Assembly (NCBI RefSeq): GCF_002217395.1
Contig: NZ_MUHD01000001.1
Coordinates: 44,442-108,441 of the forward strand
Length of the DNA stretch: 64,000 nucleotides
DNA from: Flavobacterium plurextorum
GTDB taxonomy: Bacteria > Bacteroidota > Bacteroidia > Flavobacteriales > Flavobacteriaceae
Direction of reading: 5' to 3'
Position numbers and translations under genes: made by a program. Shown piece after piece: positions 45,265 through 54,153 of this stretch. Below the pieces are notes generated by a model. The model was not told the origin of the DNA. It was given only the letters and a program-made list of their open reading frames with translations, and did no database searches. How positions within the stretch are numbered: position 1 is the stretch's first letter; each line of letters opens with the position of its first letter.

Positions 45265-47379
45265 TTATTTAACTCTGCTTTCGTTCTCATCAATACTTTT
45301 TCCTTTAAACTCACTTTCTTTCACTTTTCCAAAAGAGTACTTTAACGCAATCGAAATTTCATGAGAATCCACTACATATCGTGCTTTCGAACTGACAGCA
45401 TTAATGGTGAAATTCTCCGTTCTAATCGTGTTTTTAAAAATATTATTCCAGCTTAAAGTACAACTCCATTTCTTAAAAAAGGTTTTCGAAACTGCCATAT
45501 CAACAACAAACATTGGGTTTCTTTCAAAAACACCAACTTTCTGTTTTGTCAATCCCCAAAAATTCAACACAAAATTATATTCCTTTGAGAGCTTAAATTC
45601 ATTATTGGAGTAATAATAAAAATAGGGTTTCGAAGTCATAAATACTGCGGAAGGATCTTCGATTTTCTCTAAAATAAAAATCAGTGAATTACTCGTTGTC
45701 CAAAACTTATAAGTAAAAGGCAATTCAAAATCAAGATTAAAACCAGTTTCTTTATCAAAATTCACATCTTTAAAAGTCATTATATTATTCTGTTCATCAA
45801 ACGTAAAACTGTTATAAACTGTATTTGTATTTTTATAATAACTCAATTTAACCGTTTTATCGTGATACTGAAAAGTCGAGGAAATTTCATTGATCATTGT
45901 GGGATCTAAAAATATATTTCTGGCATACAAAAAATATGGATTTATATATGTAGCTCCCTGACTTAAAGACGAATAATTGGGTCTTGATATACTTTTTGAA
46001 TAGTTTACACTAATACTTTTTGTGCTGTCAATTGGAAATGTGAATTGTGCTTTTGGAAAGAATTTCGTGTAATTTTTATCAACCAAAGGCAATAAATCAC
46101 TTTTAAACTTTCCGTTAACATTCGTATTTTCAACTCTGACTCCAAATGAGAAATCAACCTTTTTAATCTTTCCTGAAAACTGACTGTATCCTGCCAAATT
46201 CTGTTCTTTGAAATCATAATTACTTATTTCATCAACACCCGTTTTATAATAAAAAATATCAATATCCGATTTTGAATCTGCAGATGAATACAATCCTCCA
46301 ATTTCTAATTTCAGATCATTTTTAAACTTTTTCTCTGTATCAACTCTTCCCGAAAAAACATTCACTTTAAAATCTTGATCACGATTTTGAGACATCTCAA
46401 ATTGCGTATTATTAAAATTATCTTGCACATTACTCCACGATTTTTGATCGAAATTCGAATATTGAAAACCACTAAAAATAAGCATATCAATTGCTTTAAT
46501 TTTCTTAGAATAATTCAAAAATGCGTTTACAAAATTCTTGTCTCCTTCATTATCACTGTAAGTGATAACATTATTCTCTACATCTTTATTTTTATTATCT
46601 GTAATTGTATTTATAGGAAAAGTATCTGTCTGCAGTTTACTATTGATACTAAACGAGAAATAATCATCTTCGTTTATTTTATAAAACACACCGCCGCCAA
46701 AAATAAATTGTTTTCTTTTTGTTTGAGCTGTTACATCATATTTGGAAGCTATTTCTGCATTTGGAATTTGGTAATCGATACTGTGATTTTCCCACGGATT
46801 TAGACGATTATAATTGAAGTTTGCTTTCCATTCTAATTTATTCTTTTTAAAACTAGAATTAAATCCGAGGTAATTATTAAACTGTTTTTTAAAAGATGCT
46901 GTTTCAGAAATATCGGTTCTAAAACTATCTTTTTTACTAAACTTTCTTGTAATCAAAATCACAGATCTTCCTTCCGCTTCATATTTTGCAGATGGATTTT
47001 GAATAATTTCGATAGTTTTAATATCGGCTGGAGCCAAAGCATTCAAATCATTCATTCCCACTTTTTGGTTGTCAATATAAATCAGCGGACTTCCTTTGCC
47101 TACAACTGTAATAGTTTCTTTATCTGGACTCACTAAAACGGTTGGTAATTTTGCCAGCAAATCGACTGTATTTGGAATTGAATTGTAAATAGAATTTGCA
47201 ACGTCAACTTTTATATTTCCGTTTGAGTTTGTAAAAGTCTTTTTATTCTGATTGATAACAACTTCGTTCAATTGATTTGAAATAGAGTCTTTTGGAGTTT
47301 CACTCTGTGCATTTGCAGCAAATGAAAGACAAAAAAGCAAAAGTGCAATAAGGAGTTTTAATGGCAAATAAAGGTTCAT
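45265..47379 (-). CDS. Outer-membrane beta-barrel protein with TonB-receptor-like plug
   Basis: The 704-residue protein has a signal peptide (about 1-24, ending SFAANAQ). A plug-like domain follows (about 35-145; LNEVVINQNKKTFTNSNG, VDLLAKLPTVLVSPDKETITVVGKGSPLIYIDNQKV, APADIKTIEIIQNPSAKYEAEG). The large barrel is of the outer-membrane beta-barrel type common in Bacteroidetes (about 150-690). The N-terminal carboxypeptidase-like domain usual in this family is missing. It is transcribed divergently from the two-component system at 47514, its likely controller. The substrate is unknown. Confidence 0.85.
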   Translation of the reverse strand: MNLYLPLKLLIALLLFCLSFAANAQSETPKDSISNQLNEVVINQNKKTFTNSNGNIKVDVANSIYNSIPNTVDLLAKLPTVLVSPDKETITVVGKGSPLIYIDNQKVGMNDLNALAPADIKTIEIIQNPSAKYEAEGRSVILITRKFSKKDSFRTDISETASFKKQFNNYLGFNSSFKKNKLEWKANFNYNRLNPWENHSIDYQIPNAEIASKYDVTAQTKRKQFIFGGGVFYKINEDDYFSFSINSKLQTDTFPINTITDNKNKDVENNVITYSDNEGDKNFVNAFLNYSKKIKAIDMLIFSGFQYSNFDQKSWSNVQDNFNNTQFEMSQNRDQDFKVNVFSGRVDTEKKFKNDLKLEIGGLYSSADSKSDIDIFYYKTGVDEISNYDFKEQNLAGYSQFSGKIKKVDFSFGVRVENTNVNGKFKSDLLPLVDKNYTKFFPKAQFTFPIDSTKSISVNYSKSISRPNYSSLSQGATYINPYFLYARNIFLDPTMINEISSTFQYHDKTVKLSYYKNTNTVYNSFTFDEQNNIMTFKDVNFDKETGFNLDFELPFTYKFWTTSNSLIFILEKIEDPSAVFMTSKPYFYYYSNNEFKLSKEYNFVLNFWGLTKQKVGVFERNPMFVVDMAVSKTFFKKWSCTLSWNNIFKNTIRTENFTINAVSSKARYVVDSHEISIALKYSFGKVKESEFKGKSIDENESRVK

Positions 47380-47407
47380 TTTTAGTTTTTTGTTTTGAGA
47401 TGATGCA

Positions 47408-47437
47408 AAAATGCTTCTAAAAAAGAGTTATCAAGGT
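47408..47437 (-). promoter_or_regulatory. Candidate promoter of outer-membrane barrel gene
   Basis: TTG, 18 nt, then CATTTTTG on the minus strand, one mismatch from the TAnnTTTG consensus. It lies about 30 nt before the ATG at 47379. Confidence 0.35.
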
Positions 47438-47468
47438 TAATTGAAGGTTAATGCTGAGTTAATGACTG

Positions 47469-47495
47469 GAATATCTCACAAAAGCAGTATTTTTG
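47469..47495 (+). promoter_or_regulatory. Promoter of two-component system
   Basis: TATTTTTG (47488-47495) fits TAnnTTTG. A TGG lies 19 nt upstream in the -33 position. The predicted start is about 12 nt before the ATG at 47514. Confidence 0.5.
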
Positions 47496-47513
47496 AAGTG
47501 AATTTTTAAGTTT

Positions 47514-48872
47514 ATGAAGCAAAGAATCAATTTATTAATAACGCTTTCTGTTGTCGCACTACTTGTCTTGTCGACAGTACAATGTTATTTGGTCAAAACT
47601 GCTTACGATTATAAAGTGGCGCAGTTTCATACACAGATCAAGAATGAGATTGCTGCAATTACAAATAATTACAGTGACATTGACGCTGCTTTAGTTTCAA
47701 AAAAAGAAGCGCTTTACAAGAATTTATCGGAACAATATATTAAAGGCAAAAATTCTAAAATTGATATTAAAAAAGGCATTTTAGAAAGCAAATCTAATGA
47801 TGCGTTAACACAGAAAATTCAACGAAAGTTTGAAAGAGATTTACCCAATTTCAAAATTGATTTTGCTATTGTTCTAAATAAATTTATCCTTTACAAAAAC
47901 GCTAAAAAAAGAGATACAATTTTCTCTGAAAAGCCTTTTATACAAAATAAATTATACGGAAATCTGTCATCTTTAAATCATGCTTTTTTAGTTCGAAATT
48001 ATGTTGGAACTACAAACGGAACTTTTGAAAATCAAGAATATAAATTACTTACCGAAGATTCGATGTATGTTTCGGTTATCGATTGGGAATTGATTATTTT
48101 AAAACGAATGGCTTTTATTCTCGCTTTATCATTATTGTCAATTCTTACATTAATTTCGCTTTTTGTAATTGCACTTAAAGCTTTAATTAAACAGAAAAAG
48201 GTAAGTGATGTAAAAACAGATTTCATCAATAATATTACACACGAACTTAAAACTCCTTTAGCAACTTTGGGTATTTCAACCAAAATTTTGGAACAAAAAA
48301 ACATTCGTGACAACGATGAGAATTTCAACTCAATTGTCAATACAATTTCACGTCAGAACAATCGTCTTCAAAATTTGATTGATCAAGTTATGGCAAATTC
48401 TTTGGCTGAAAATGAAATCGAATTGCAAAAGGAAAAAATTGAAACTGAGAATTTCCTTCAGATAATTGTCGATGATTTTAAAATTGCTTTTCCAAAAATC
48501 AACCTTAAAACTGACTTTCAAACTCAGAAAACGATTTTAGTTCTGGATAAATTTCATTTAACAACAGCTCTTTTAAATGTTTTAGAAAATGCGGTAAAAT
48601 ATGGTTCGAACACGATTACTGTAAGAACAAAAATCGTAGAAAATCAGTTTTCTATCTGTTTTGAAGATGACGGAATTGGAATTGCAAAAAACAAACAATC
48701 ACTTCTTTTTGATAAATTTTATCGTGTAGAACAAGGAAATCTTCACAATACAAAAGGCTTGGGTTTAGGACTATATTATGTTGATCAAATCGTAAAAGCA
48801 CATCAGGGCTCTGTTAACGTTATTAGTGATTTAGGAAAAGGAACTCAGTTTACAATTTTATTAAAAGTTTAA
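47514..48872 (+). CDS. Sensor histidine kinase
   Basis: The 452-residue membrane kinase has a transmembrane helix at about 7-27 and a periplasmic sensor of about 165 residues with no recognised domain. A second helix lies at about 193-218. The HisKA domain carries phospho-acceptor His243 in FINNITHELKTPLATLG. The HATPase domain has N-box LNVLENAVKYG, G1 FEDDGIGIAK and G2 KGLGLGLYYV. It is paired with the response regulator 10 bp downstream and divergent from an outer-membrane protein gene. Confidence 0.94.
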   Translation: MKQRINLLITLSVVALLVLSTVQCYLVKTAYDYKVAQFHTQIKNEIAAITNNYSDIDAALVSKKEALYKNLSEQYIKGKNSKIDIKKGILESKSNDALTQKIQRKFERDLPNFKIDFAIVLNKFILYKNAKKRDTIFSEKPFIQNKLYGNLSSLNHAFLVRNYVGTTNGTFENQEYKLLTEDSMYVSVIDWELIILKRMAFILALSLLSILTLISLFVIALKALIKQKKVSDVKTDFINNITHELKTPLATLGISTKILEQKNIRDNDENFNSIVNTISRQNNRLQNLIDQVMANSLAENEIELQKEKIETENFLQIIVDDFKIAFPKINLKTDFQTQKTILVLDKFHLTTALLNVLENAVKYGSNTITVRTKIVENQFSICFEDDGIGIAKNKQSLLFDKFYRVEQGNLHNTKGLGLGLYYVDQIVKAHQGSVNVISDLGKGTQFTILLKV

Positions 48873-48882
48873 TTACCATATT

Positions 48883-49572
48883 TTGAAAAAATTACTTTTA
48901 GCTGAAGACGATTTTGACTTTGCAGCGATTTTAAAACAATATTTAGAGCTTCATCAATTTGAAGTAACCTGGGCAGAAAATGGCGAAATAGCTTTAGATC
49001 ATTTTAAAAACCAGACTTTCGATATTTGTATTCTTGATGTCATGATGCCCAAATTGGACGGGTTTTCATTGGCTGAAAAAATGATTACAATAAATCCCGA
49101 GACTCCTTTTATTTTTCTAACTGCAAGAAAGTTAAAAGAAGACAAAATCATTGGATTAAAACTTGGCGCTGACGACTATATAGCAAAACCTTTTGAAGTC
49201 GACGAGCTGATTCTGCGTTTGCAGAACATATTGAAGAGACTCGAGCAAAAGAGAAGCCTAGAAGGAAATAATACAATTGAAATTGGTTCGTATATTTTTG
49301 ATAACGAACGTTTAACTCTTAATAATAGAAATCACGTTCAACAGCTCACAGAAAAAGAAGCTTCACTTATTGAATATTTATATCTTAACCATAATCAGCT
49401 GTTAAAAAGAGAACAAATTTTAATGTCTGTTTGGAAAAAAGACGATTATTTTTCTGGACGAAGCATGGATGTTTTTATCAGCAGACTTAGAAAATATTTT
49501 AATTCAGATCCAAAAATCAGTATTGAAAGCGTTCGAAGTATTGGCTTAGAGTTTAAAATAGAAAAACCTTGA
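48883..49572 (+). CDS. Response regulator transcription factor (OmpR/PhoB type)
   Basis: The 229-residue protein starts at a TTG 10 bp after the kinase stop; the protein begins KKLLLAEDDFDF in the expected register. The receiver domain (about 1-118) has the acidic pair E8 D9/D10, phospho-acceptor Asp52 in CILDVMMPKLDG, Thr in IFLTARKL and Lys in AKPFEVDEL. The winged-helix output domain (about 132-229) has LTEKEASLIEYLYLN and RSMDVFISRLRKYF. It acts with the upstream kinase. Confidence 0.94.
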   Translation: MKKLLLAEDDFDFAAILKQYLELHQFEVTWAENGEIALDHFKNQTFDICILDVMMPKLDGFSLAEKMITINPETPFIFLTARKLKEDKIIGLKLGADDYIAKPFEVDELILRLQNILKRLEQKRSLEGNNTIEIGSYIFDNERLTLNNRNHVQQLTEKEASLIEYLYLNHNQLLKREQILMSVWKKDDYFSGRSMDVFISRLRKYFNSDPKISIESVRSIGLEFKIEKP

Positions 49573-49588
49573 TAAAATCAAGGTTTTT
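49562..49588. terminator. Bidirectional terminator overlapping response-regulator stop codon
   Basis: AAAAACCTTGAT pairs with ATCAAGGTTTTT. The left arm contains the stop codon of the response regulator. The hairpin also serves the converging gene at 49605. Confidence 0.75.
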
Positions 49589-49604
49589 CTATTTTAAACG
49601 AGCT

Positions 49605-50147
49605 TTATTTTCCAATTACCCAGCCTAAGGTGAAATTTATGATTGGAACAAATTCCGTGTCATATTCGTCAAAATTCACTCCCGGTCCAGCATTAAATTC
49701 TAAATTAAATCTTCCTTTATACGTACGCTGCAATCCCCAAAGGGCGCCAAGCGTAAACGAAGAAGAAGCTTCTCTATAATTATCATTTGTAGAAATCGAA
49801 CCAAAACTATAAACTGCATTTGCGGCTAAATAATTCCCTGAATTTCTTGCTGTTCTTTTTCCTTTCTCTGCTCTTTTTTCAAGATTATAATAATGACGAA
49901 ACTGTTCATTAATAGTAGGATAAATGGCAAAATTCGAATTGTTCGAATTGGCTTGAAAACCTAAACCTAAACTTGCTTCAGAATACAAGGTGTTTTTAGA
50001 ATTAAATCCGTGTTCATAAACGAATCCCGGAAGCAATAAATTAATTTTAAACTGATGTTTTGCTACTGCAGTTGGAGCATCGTCTTGCGCATTAACTGCA
50101 TTTATAAAAAGAACAGAAAGTAATAGAAATAGGTAATTTTTCTTCAT
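49605..50147 (-). CDS. Secreted outer-membrane-barrel-like protein, unknown function
   Basis: The 180-residue protein has a signal peptide (about 1-20, ending NAVNAQ). Alternating hydrophobic strands follow (HQFKINLLLPGFVYEHGFN, TLYSEASLGLGFQ, RFNLEFNAGPGVNF), ending INFTLGWVIGK. The pattern fits a small eight-stranded barrel, similar to DUF3575-type proteins. It converges on the two-component system but has no demonstrated link. Monocistronic. Confidence 0.65.
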   Translation of the reverse strand: MKKNYLFLLLSVLFINAVNAQDDAPTAVAKHQFKINLLLPGFVYEHGFNSKNTLYSEASLGLGFQANSNNSNFAIYPTINEQFRHYYNLEKRAEKGKRTARNSGNYLAANAVYSFGSISTNDNYREASSSFTLGALWGLQRTYKGRFNLEFNAGPGVNFDEYDTEFVPIINFTLGWVIGK

Positions 50148-50237
50148 TGGTTATTTTAAATTGGTTTGGGCAAAAATAACATTAAAAACATACCACAGCT
50201 TAAAAAAGTAAATTATTTTCTTACAGATATAATCGTA

Positions 50238-51155
50238 TTATTTAATTAAAATAGCAGCAATCTTTTCGTAAAGAGGCGTTTTTACACAATATTTTCTTCC
50301 TTCATTAACAACAAACTGTGTGAGCGAAACTGCTTCCGTATTTTTACCTGCGATTAAATCTCTGTGCATAGATGATGTTGCTTCTCTTGGAGATTTCTCT
50401 AACTTTACAATAGTTTGCGCAACAATATCTTCTGGTAATTTTAGACCTTTTGCCTGCGCCACGTCTTCGATTTCATGAAGCAGTTCAATATAAATTACTT
50501 TAGATTCTAAATTATGCAGTATCTCACCAATATTCTGATTTAAATAAGAAGTTACCGAGGCTAATGCCGAAATAAAAATAAACTTCTCCCAAACCGTTTC
50601 TTCAATATTTGCAACTAAGTAGCTTTCTATTTTTGCTTTTTTGAAGATGTTTTGCAGCTCTTCTAGTTTTGAAAATGGTGCGGTTTTAGAACCAAAAAAT
50701 AACTTTTCGTAAAAGCCAATTTTACGAATTGTTCCGGGTGAAAAGATCATCGAGATAATATAAACACAACCTTGTAAAACTTCATTTTCGGGAAATATAT
50801 TTTGGATTCTTTCCTGCGCGTCTACTCCATTATACAATGGTAAAATCACCGTTTCCTTCTTAATAGATTTTTTCAAAGACGTTAAACTTTCTTCAATATC
50901 ATACGTTTTGGTCGCACAAATTAAATAATCTAATTCGCCAATTTCGTCAGGATTATTTGAAACTAAACTAGGAAAAACAATTGTTTCAGAATCATCTGTT
51001 ACAATTTTCAATCCGTTTTCGGTAATCGCTTTTTGAGTTTCACCGCGTGCAATAAAAACCACTTCAACATCTTCAGACTTATAATATTCTTTCGCTAAAA
51101 GTCCGCCAAAATAGCCGCCAACGCCGCCAAGTCCTAAAATTCCAATTCTTTTCAT
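50238..51155 (-). CDS. panE: 2-dehydropantoate 2-reductase (ketopantoate reductase family)
   Basis: The start is set at the ATG at 51155 (MKRIGILGLGGVGGYFGG), giving 305 residues. The 29-residue extension in the longer frame is encoded partly by a dispersed repeat and is not real. The N-terminal Rossmann motif is GLGGVGGYFGG and the family segments include ATKTYDIEESL, ILPLYNGVDAQE and the catalytic-lysine region WEKFIFISALASVT. The C-terminal part has ATSSMHRDLIAGKNTEA. It reduces ketopantoate with NADPH for pantothenate synthesis; several Bacteroidetes carry paralogues, so the symbol is moderately sure. Confidence 0.85.
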   Translation of the reverse strand: MKRIGILGLGGVGGYFGGLLAKEYYKSEDVEVVFIARGETQKAITENGLKIVTDDSETIVFPSLVSNNPDEIGELDYLICATKTYDIEESLTSLKKSIKKETVILPLYNGVDAQERIQNIFPENEVLQGCVYIISMIFSPGTIRKIGFYEKLFFGSKTAPFSKLEELQNIFKKAKIESYLVANIEETVWEKFIFISALASVTSYLNQNIGEILHNLESKVIYIELLHEIEDVAQAKGLKLPEDIVAQTIVKLEKSPREATSSMHRDLIAGKNTEAVSLTQFVVNEGRKYCVKTPLYEKIAAILIK

Positions 51156-51200
51156 AGCCTTTTTTTTATCACTAATTACACCACTTATAACGCGTAATTT

Positions 51201-51246
51201 TGTCATTTCGAGGAACGAGAAATCACACTTGTAATTCGACAAAGAA
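51201..51246. repeat. TGTCATTTCGA-family repeat, copy 2 (half element)
   Basis: TGTCATTTCGAGGAACGAG, then AAATCACACTTG and AATTCGACAAAGA, closely match the half-copy at 38207-38261. It lies between the ketopantoate reductase and symporter genes and creates a false extension of the former. Confidence 0.75.
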
Positions 51247-51272
51247 AACCGTTTCTCACCTGAGCACTTATA

Positions 51273-52523
51273 TTATTCTTCCAAAACAGGATTCAAATCA
51301 AGCTCTGTAAAATCTCTTTCGGTTTTCGAAATTATAATTGTCGCGACCGTATTTCCAATTAAGTTGGTAATGGCTCTGGCTTCACTCATAAATTTGTCAA
51401 CTCCTAATAGAAACGCTAAACCTTCAACTGGTATTTTATGAAGTGCTGTTAAAGTAGAGGCTAAAACAATAAATCCGCTTCCGGTAACACCTGCGGCACC
51501 TTTTGAAGTAATCATTAAAATACCAATAACAGTTAAAATTTCAAAGAAACTCAAGTGCACATCATACAATTGTGCCAAAAATATAACTGACATTGATAAG
51601 TAAATCGACGTTCCATCGAGATTAAAAGAATATCCTGTTGGAATCACCAATCCTACGACCGATTTACTGCAGCCCATTTGCTCTAGTTTCACCAAAATAC
51701 TTGGCAAAGCAGCTTCTGAAGATGATGTTCCTAAAACTAATAAAAGTTCTTCTTTAATATATTTTAAAATCGAAAGTATACTTATTTTATAATAACGCAG
51801 AATGCTTCCTAAAATTAGAAAAACAAACAACGCCATCGTTAAATAAACACAAAGCATTAATTTCCCGAGTGGAATTAAAGTTCCTAATCCAAATTTTCCA
51901 ATTGTATAAGCCATTCCGCCAAAAGCACCAATTGGCGCGAGATACATAACATATTTTAAACCGAAGAAAACGACATTTGAAAACCGTTCTAAAACTAGAA
52001 TAGTTTGTTCTCTCTTTTTATAAAAATTTAAAGCGATTCCGCATACAATAGCCGCTAATAAAACCTGTAATGTAAAATTGGAAAGAAAAAACTCCAGCCA
52101 TGAAAAATCTTTTGCAGCACCATTTGTATATTGACTTGCGTCGCCTAAAGTTAATCCTGATTTATCAATTTTTCCGGGTTTAAAAATATAAGCAACTGCA
52201 ACGCCAATTGCTAAAGCTACAGTAGAAACAACTTCAAAATAAGCTAAAGCTTTCACGCCAATTCGTCCTACTTTCTTCAAATTACCCATTCCAGAAATTC
52301 CCAAAACAATCGTCAGAAAAATAATCGGGCCAATAAACAACTTGATAAGACTTATAAATTTCGCTCCTAAAATTTCCATTTTCACACCATTTTCAGGCGA
52401 AAAATGTCCGAGTAAAATACCCGCAATAATTGCTATTAAAACCCAAAAAGTAAGATTTGTAATTATGGCATTAAAAAGGCTTTTTTTTGCCTTTGAAGAA
52501 GATTTTGGAGCGGTTATATTCAT
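51273..52523 (-). CDS. Dicarboxylate/amino acid:cation symporter (DAACS family)
   Basis: The 416-residue inner-membrane protein has eight hydrophobic segments and two re-entrant regions. Family motifs are the serine-rich hairpin LVLGTSSSEAALPSILVKLE, TGYSFNLDGTSIYLSM (cation and substrate site) and ITSKGAAGVTGSGFIVLASTL. GltP, DctA and related carriers import glutamate, aspartate or C4-dicarboxylates with Na+ or H+. The substrate cannot be fixed from sequence alone. Confidence 0.92.
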   Translation of the reverse strand: MNITAPKSSSKAKKSLFNAIITNLTFWVLIAIIAGILLGHFSPENGVKMEILGAKFISLIKLFIGPIIFLTIVLGISGMGNLKKVGRIGVKALAYFEVVSTVALAIGVAVAYIFKPGKIDKSGLTLGDASQYTNGAAKDFSWLEFFLSNFTLQVLLAAIVCGIALNFYKKREQTILVLERFSNVVFFGLKYVMYLAPIGAFGGMAYTIGKFGLGTLIPLGKLMLCVYLTMALFVFLILGSILRYYKISILSILKYIKEELLLVLGTSSSEAALPSILVKLEQMGCSKSVVGLVIPTGYSFNLDGTSIYLSMSVIFLAQLYDVHLSFFEILTVIGILMITSKGAAGVTGSGFIVLASTLTALHKIPVEGLAFLLGVDKFMSEARAITNLIGNTVATIIISKTERDFTELDLNPVLEE

Positions 52524-52560
52524 GAAAACAGGTTAGTAGAGTTTCACAAATATATAAAAA

Positions 52561-52873
52561 AAGCAGACCTATAAGCCGGATTCTGTCCTTGATAAATCAA
52601 GGCCTTATCATTTATCTAGATTCCGAATTACTTCGAAACTCGAGCTACCTACCCTTCAACAACGGACGAGAAGCCCTTAAATGTTGATATACTTGGTATT
52701 TCACCGCATAGAGTTTACCTGGTTTCACTACAGCATTACCTGTACATACTTTCTGTTGCACTTGTCCTAATCCCGACAGCTATCAGGACCGACGGGTGTT
52801 ACCCGCTATGCTTCTCTATGGTGTCCGGACTTTCCTCTCCCCACCGTAGCGGGCAGCGATAAGGCGGTCTGCG
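52561..52873 (-). ncRNA. rnpB: RNase P RNA (type A)
   Basis: On the minus strand the sequence runs from GCAGACCGCC through the conserved GAGAGGAAAGTCCGGACA core and GTGAAACC..GTAAACTC. It ends with ACAGAATCCGGCTTATAG and a 3' GGTCTGCTTTTTTT. The 5' AGACC pairs with the 3' GGTCT as helix P1. The length of about 313 nt fits bacterial type A RNase P RNA, the catalytic subunit that trims tRNA 5' leaders. The terminal T-run should end transcription. Confidence 0.93.
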
Positions 52874-52876
52874 CTG

Positions 52877-52884
52877 CAAAAGTA
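52877..52884 (-). promoter_or_regulatory. -7 box of rnpB
   Basis: TACTTTTG on the minus strand fits TAnnTTTG, immediately upstream of the RNase P RNA 5' end. Confidence 0.55.
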
Positions 52885-53000
52885 GCGATTTATGAGCTAA
52901 GAATAATGATTTTAAATTTCTGTTTTTATGAGTTTTATCATAACTTTTTAATTTTAAAATAGTTATCTTTAAAATTCGATAATTTTTAAATTGAAATATT

Positions 53001-53294
53001 ATGATTAGGATGTATCACTACGCAACTGTTTCAAAAGCTTTAGATCAATTGCATGAAAAAGGGTTTACGTGCGATTTTAATCTCAACTCAGACATTCTTA
53101 AAAAAAATCCTGAGAAATTTGAAATTGTACATGTGTATCGATACGAAGGGGAATCAGACCCAGGCGATGAGGCAGTTGTATACGGAATTAAGTCCAGTAA
53201 TGGCAAAAAAGGTGTTTTTGTAGCAGGTTTTTCTGCCGATGCAGATCAGGAAACCACTAAACTTTTATTTGATTTAAGCATTAAAGGAAGGTAA
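53001..53294 (+). CDS. Small conserved protein, often misnamed phosphoribosylpyrophosphate synthetase
   Basis: The 97-residue protein ([29 protein letters not shown]...) shows the conserved [19 protein letters not shown] segment found in short Bacteroidetes proteins often labelled phosphoribosylpyrophosphate synthetase. It has none of the PRPP-binding or ATP-binding motifs of that enzyme, so the name should not be used. Soluble, cytoplasmic, role unknown. An alternative start lies three codons downstream (MYHYATV). Confidence 0.75.
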   Translation: MIRMYHYATVSKALDQLHEKGFTCDFNLNSDILKKNPEKFEIVHVYRYEGESDPGDEAVVYGIKSSNGKKGVFVAGFSADADQETTKLLFDLSIKGR

Positions 53295-53376
53295 TTTTCA
53301 GAAGTCAAAACCACCAGTCTTCTGTTCAATAAGGAAATTACGTTATCCATTTTAAAAGTAAAGGAATAACAATCTA

Positions 53377-53479
53377 TGTCATCTTGAAGAATAAAGAATT
53401 TTCATTAGCAGCTCGCCGAAAAATTGGTTATTTACATTGCAGAGTTTCTTGCGAAGATTATACGTTCCTCGGGATGACA
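53377..53479. repeat. TGTCATTTCGA-family inverted repeat, copy 3 (diverged)
   Basis: It begins TGTCATCTTGAAGAATAAAG and ends TTCCTCGGGATGACA. Between them lie AGCAGCTCGCC, GCAGAGTTTCTTGCGAAGAT, comparable to the spacer of the 38-kb copy (AAGCTGCTCAACAAAGATTG; GGAGTTTCTTACGAAGAT). Arms are degraded. Confidence 0.65.
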
Positions 53480-53519
53480 TAAAAAAGAAGTTTATCTTAG
53501 TATTTTTTTTACAAAAGAA

Positions 53520-53813
53520 TTAAAACTTACTTTTTAAATCCATTCTTCCATGAAGAATCCTAACAACTTCAATTTCGGTGTTTGAAATAATTTGATAAAA
53601 AAGAATATGCAGGTTTGATTTAAACCCAAATAAACTTTCTGCGACAGTATCATATTTTTTTCCAAGATTTGGATTCTCAGCCAATTCCTGACAAGAATCT
53701 AAAAGCAAAAGGTAATATTTATCAGCTTGATTTTCTGACCATTCATCAAAAGTATAATTCCAAATATCAGCTAAATCTTCAACAGCTTTATTTGTCAAAT
53801 GATATTTAGCCAT
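53520..53813 (-). CDS. parE: RelE/ParE-family toxin
   Basis: The 97-residue protein begins MAKYHLTNKAVEDLADIWNYTFDEWSENQAD and contains LAENPNLGKKYD, FGFKSNLHILFYQII and VVRILHGRMDLK, the usual ParE/RelE pattern. It overlaps the upstream antitoxin gene by 8 nt. ParE-type toxins poison DNA gyrase; the target here is not proven. Neutralised by the ParD-like partner. Confidence 0.9.
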   Translation of the reverse strand: MAKYHLTNKAVEDLADIWNYTFDEWSENQADKYYLLLLDSCQELAENPNLGKKYDTVAESLFGFKSNLHILFYQIISNTEIEVVRILHGRMDLKSKF

Positions 53814-54054
53814 GTTTTCTATTTGCTTTTAAACTTTCAAGATGTTTTTTGGAATCAAAGTTCTCAGCACGTCCACTTTCAAGTCCTTCCTGAACAGCTT
53901 TTTTCAAAATAAGTAATTTATTCTCTTCTTCTTCTAAAAGACGTAATCCTGCTCTAACAACTTCACTTGCATTCTTAAACCTTCCCTCAGAAAGACTATT
54001 TTCAATGAAGTTTTCAAAATGATTTCCAAGCGATATTGATGTATTTCTTCCCAT
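53806..54054 (-). CDS. parD: ParD-type antitoxin
   Basis: The 82-residue protein begins MGRNTSISLGNHFENFIENSLSEGRFKNASEVVRAGLRLLEEEENK, the ribbon-helix-helix domain and LRLLEEEE signature of the ParD/CC2985 family. A variable C-terminal arm should wrap the toxin. It is first in the operon and normally represses it. The 8-nt overlap with the toxin supports coupled translation. Confidence 0.92.
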   Translation of the reverse strand: MGRNTSISLGNHFENFIENSLSEGRFKNASEVVRAGLRLLEEEENKLLILKKAVQEGLESGRAENFDSKKHLESLKANRKHG

Positions 54055-54153
54055 GATTTAACTTTCTATATTACAAAGTTACCAAAAATTGGTAATAAAT
54101 AGTATCTAACTAGAAAAACGATATGATTTTTTCAATAAAAAGAAGGCTTTTTT

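Noticed and set aside
46375..46803. 142-codon plus-strand frame rich in I, K and F
   Set aside because: It is the antisense shadow of the outer-membrane barrel gene.
51156..51242. 29-residue N-terminal extension of the ketopantoate reductase
   Set aside because: It is encoded partly by a dispersed repeat, and the Rossmann motif begins directly at the ATG at 51155.
53001..53294. Phosphoribosylpyrophosphate synthetase
   Set aside because: The 97-residue protein has no PRPP-loop or ATP-binding motif; the name appears to be a propagated error.
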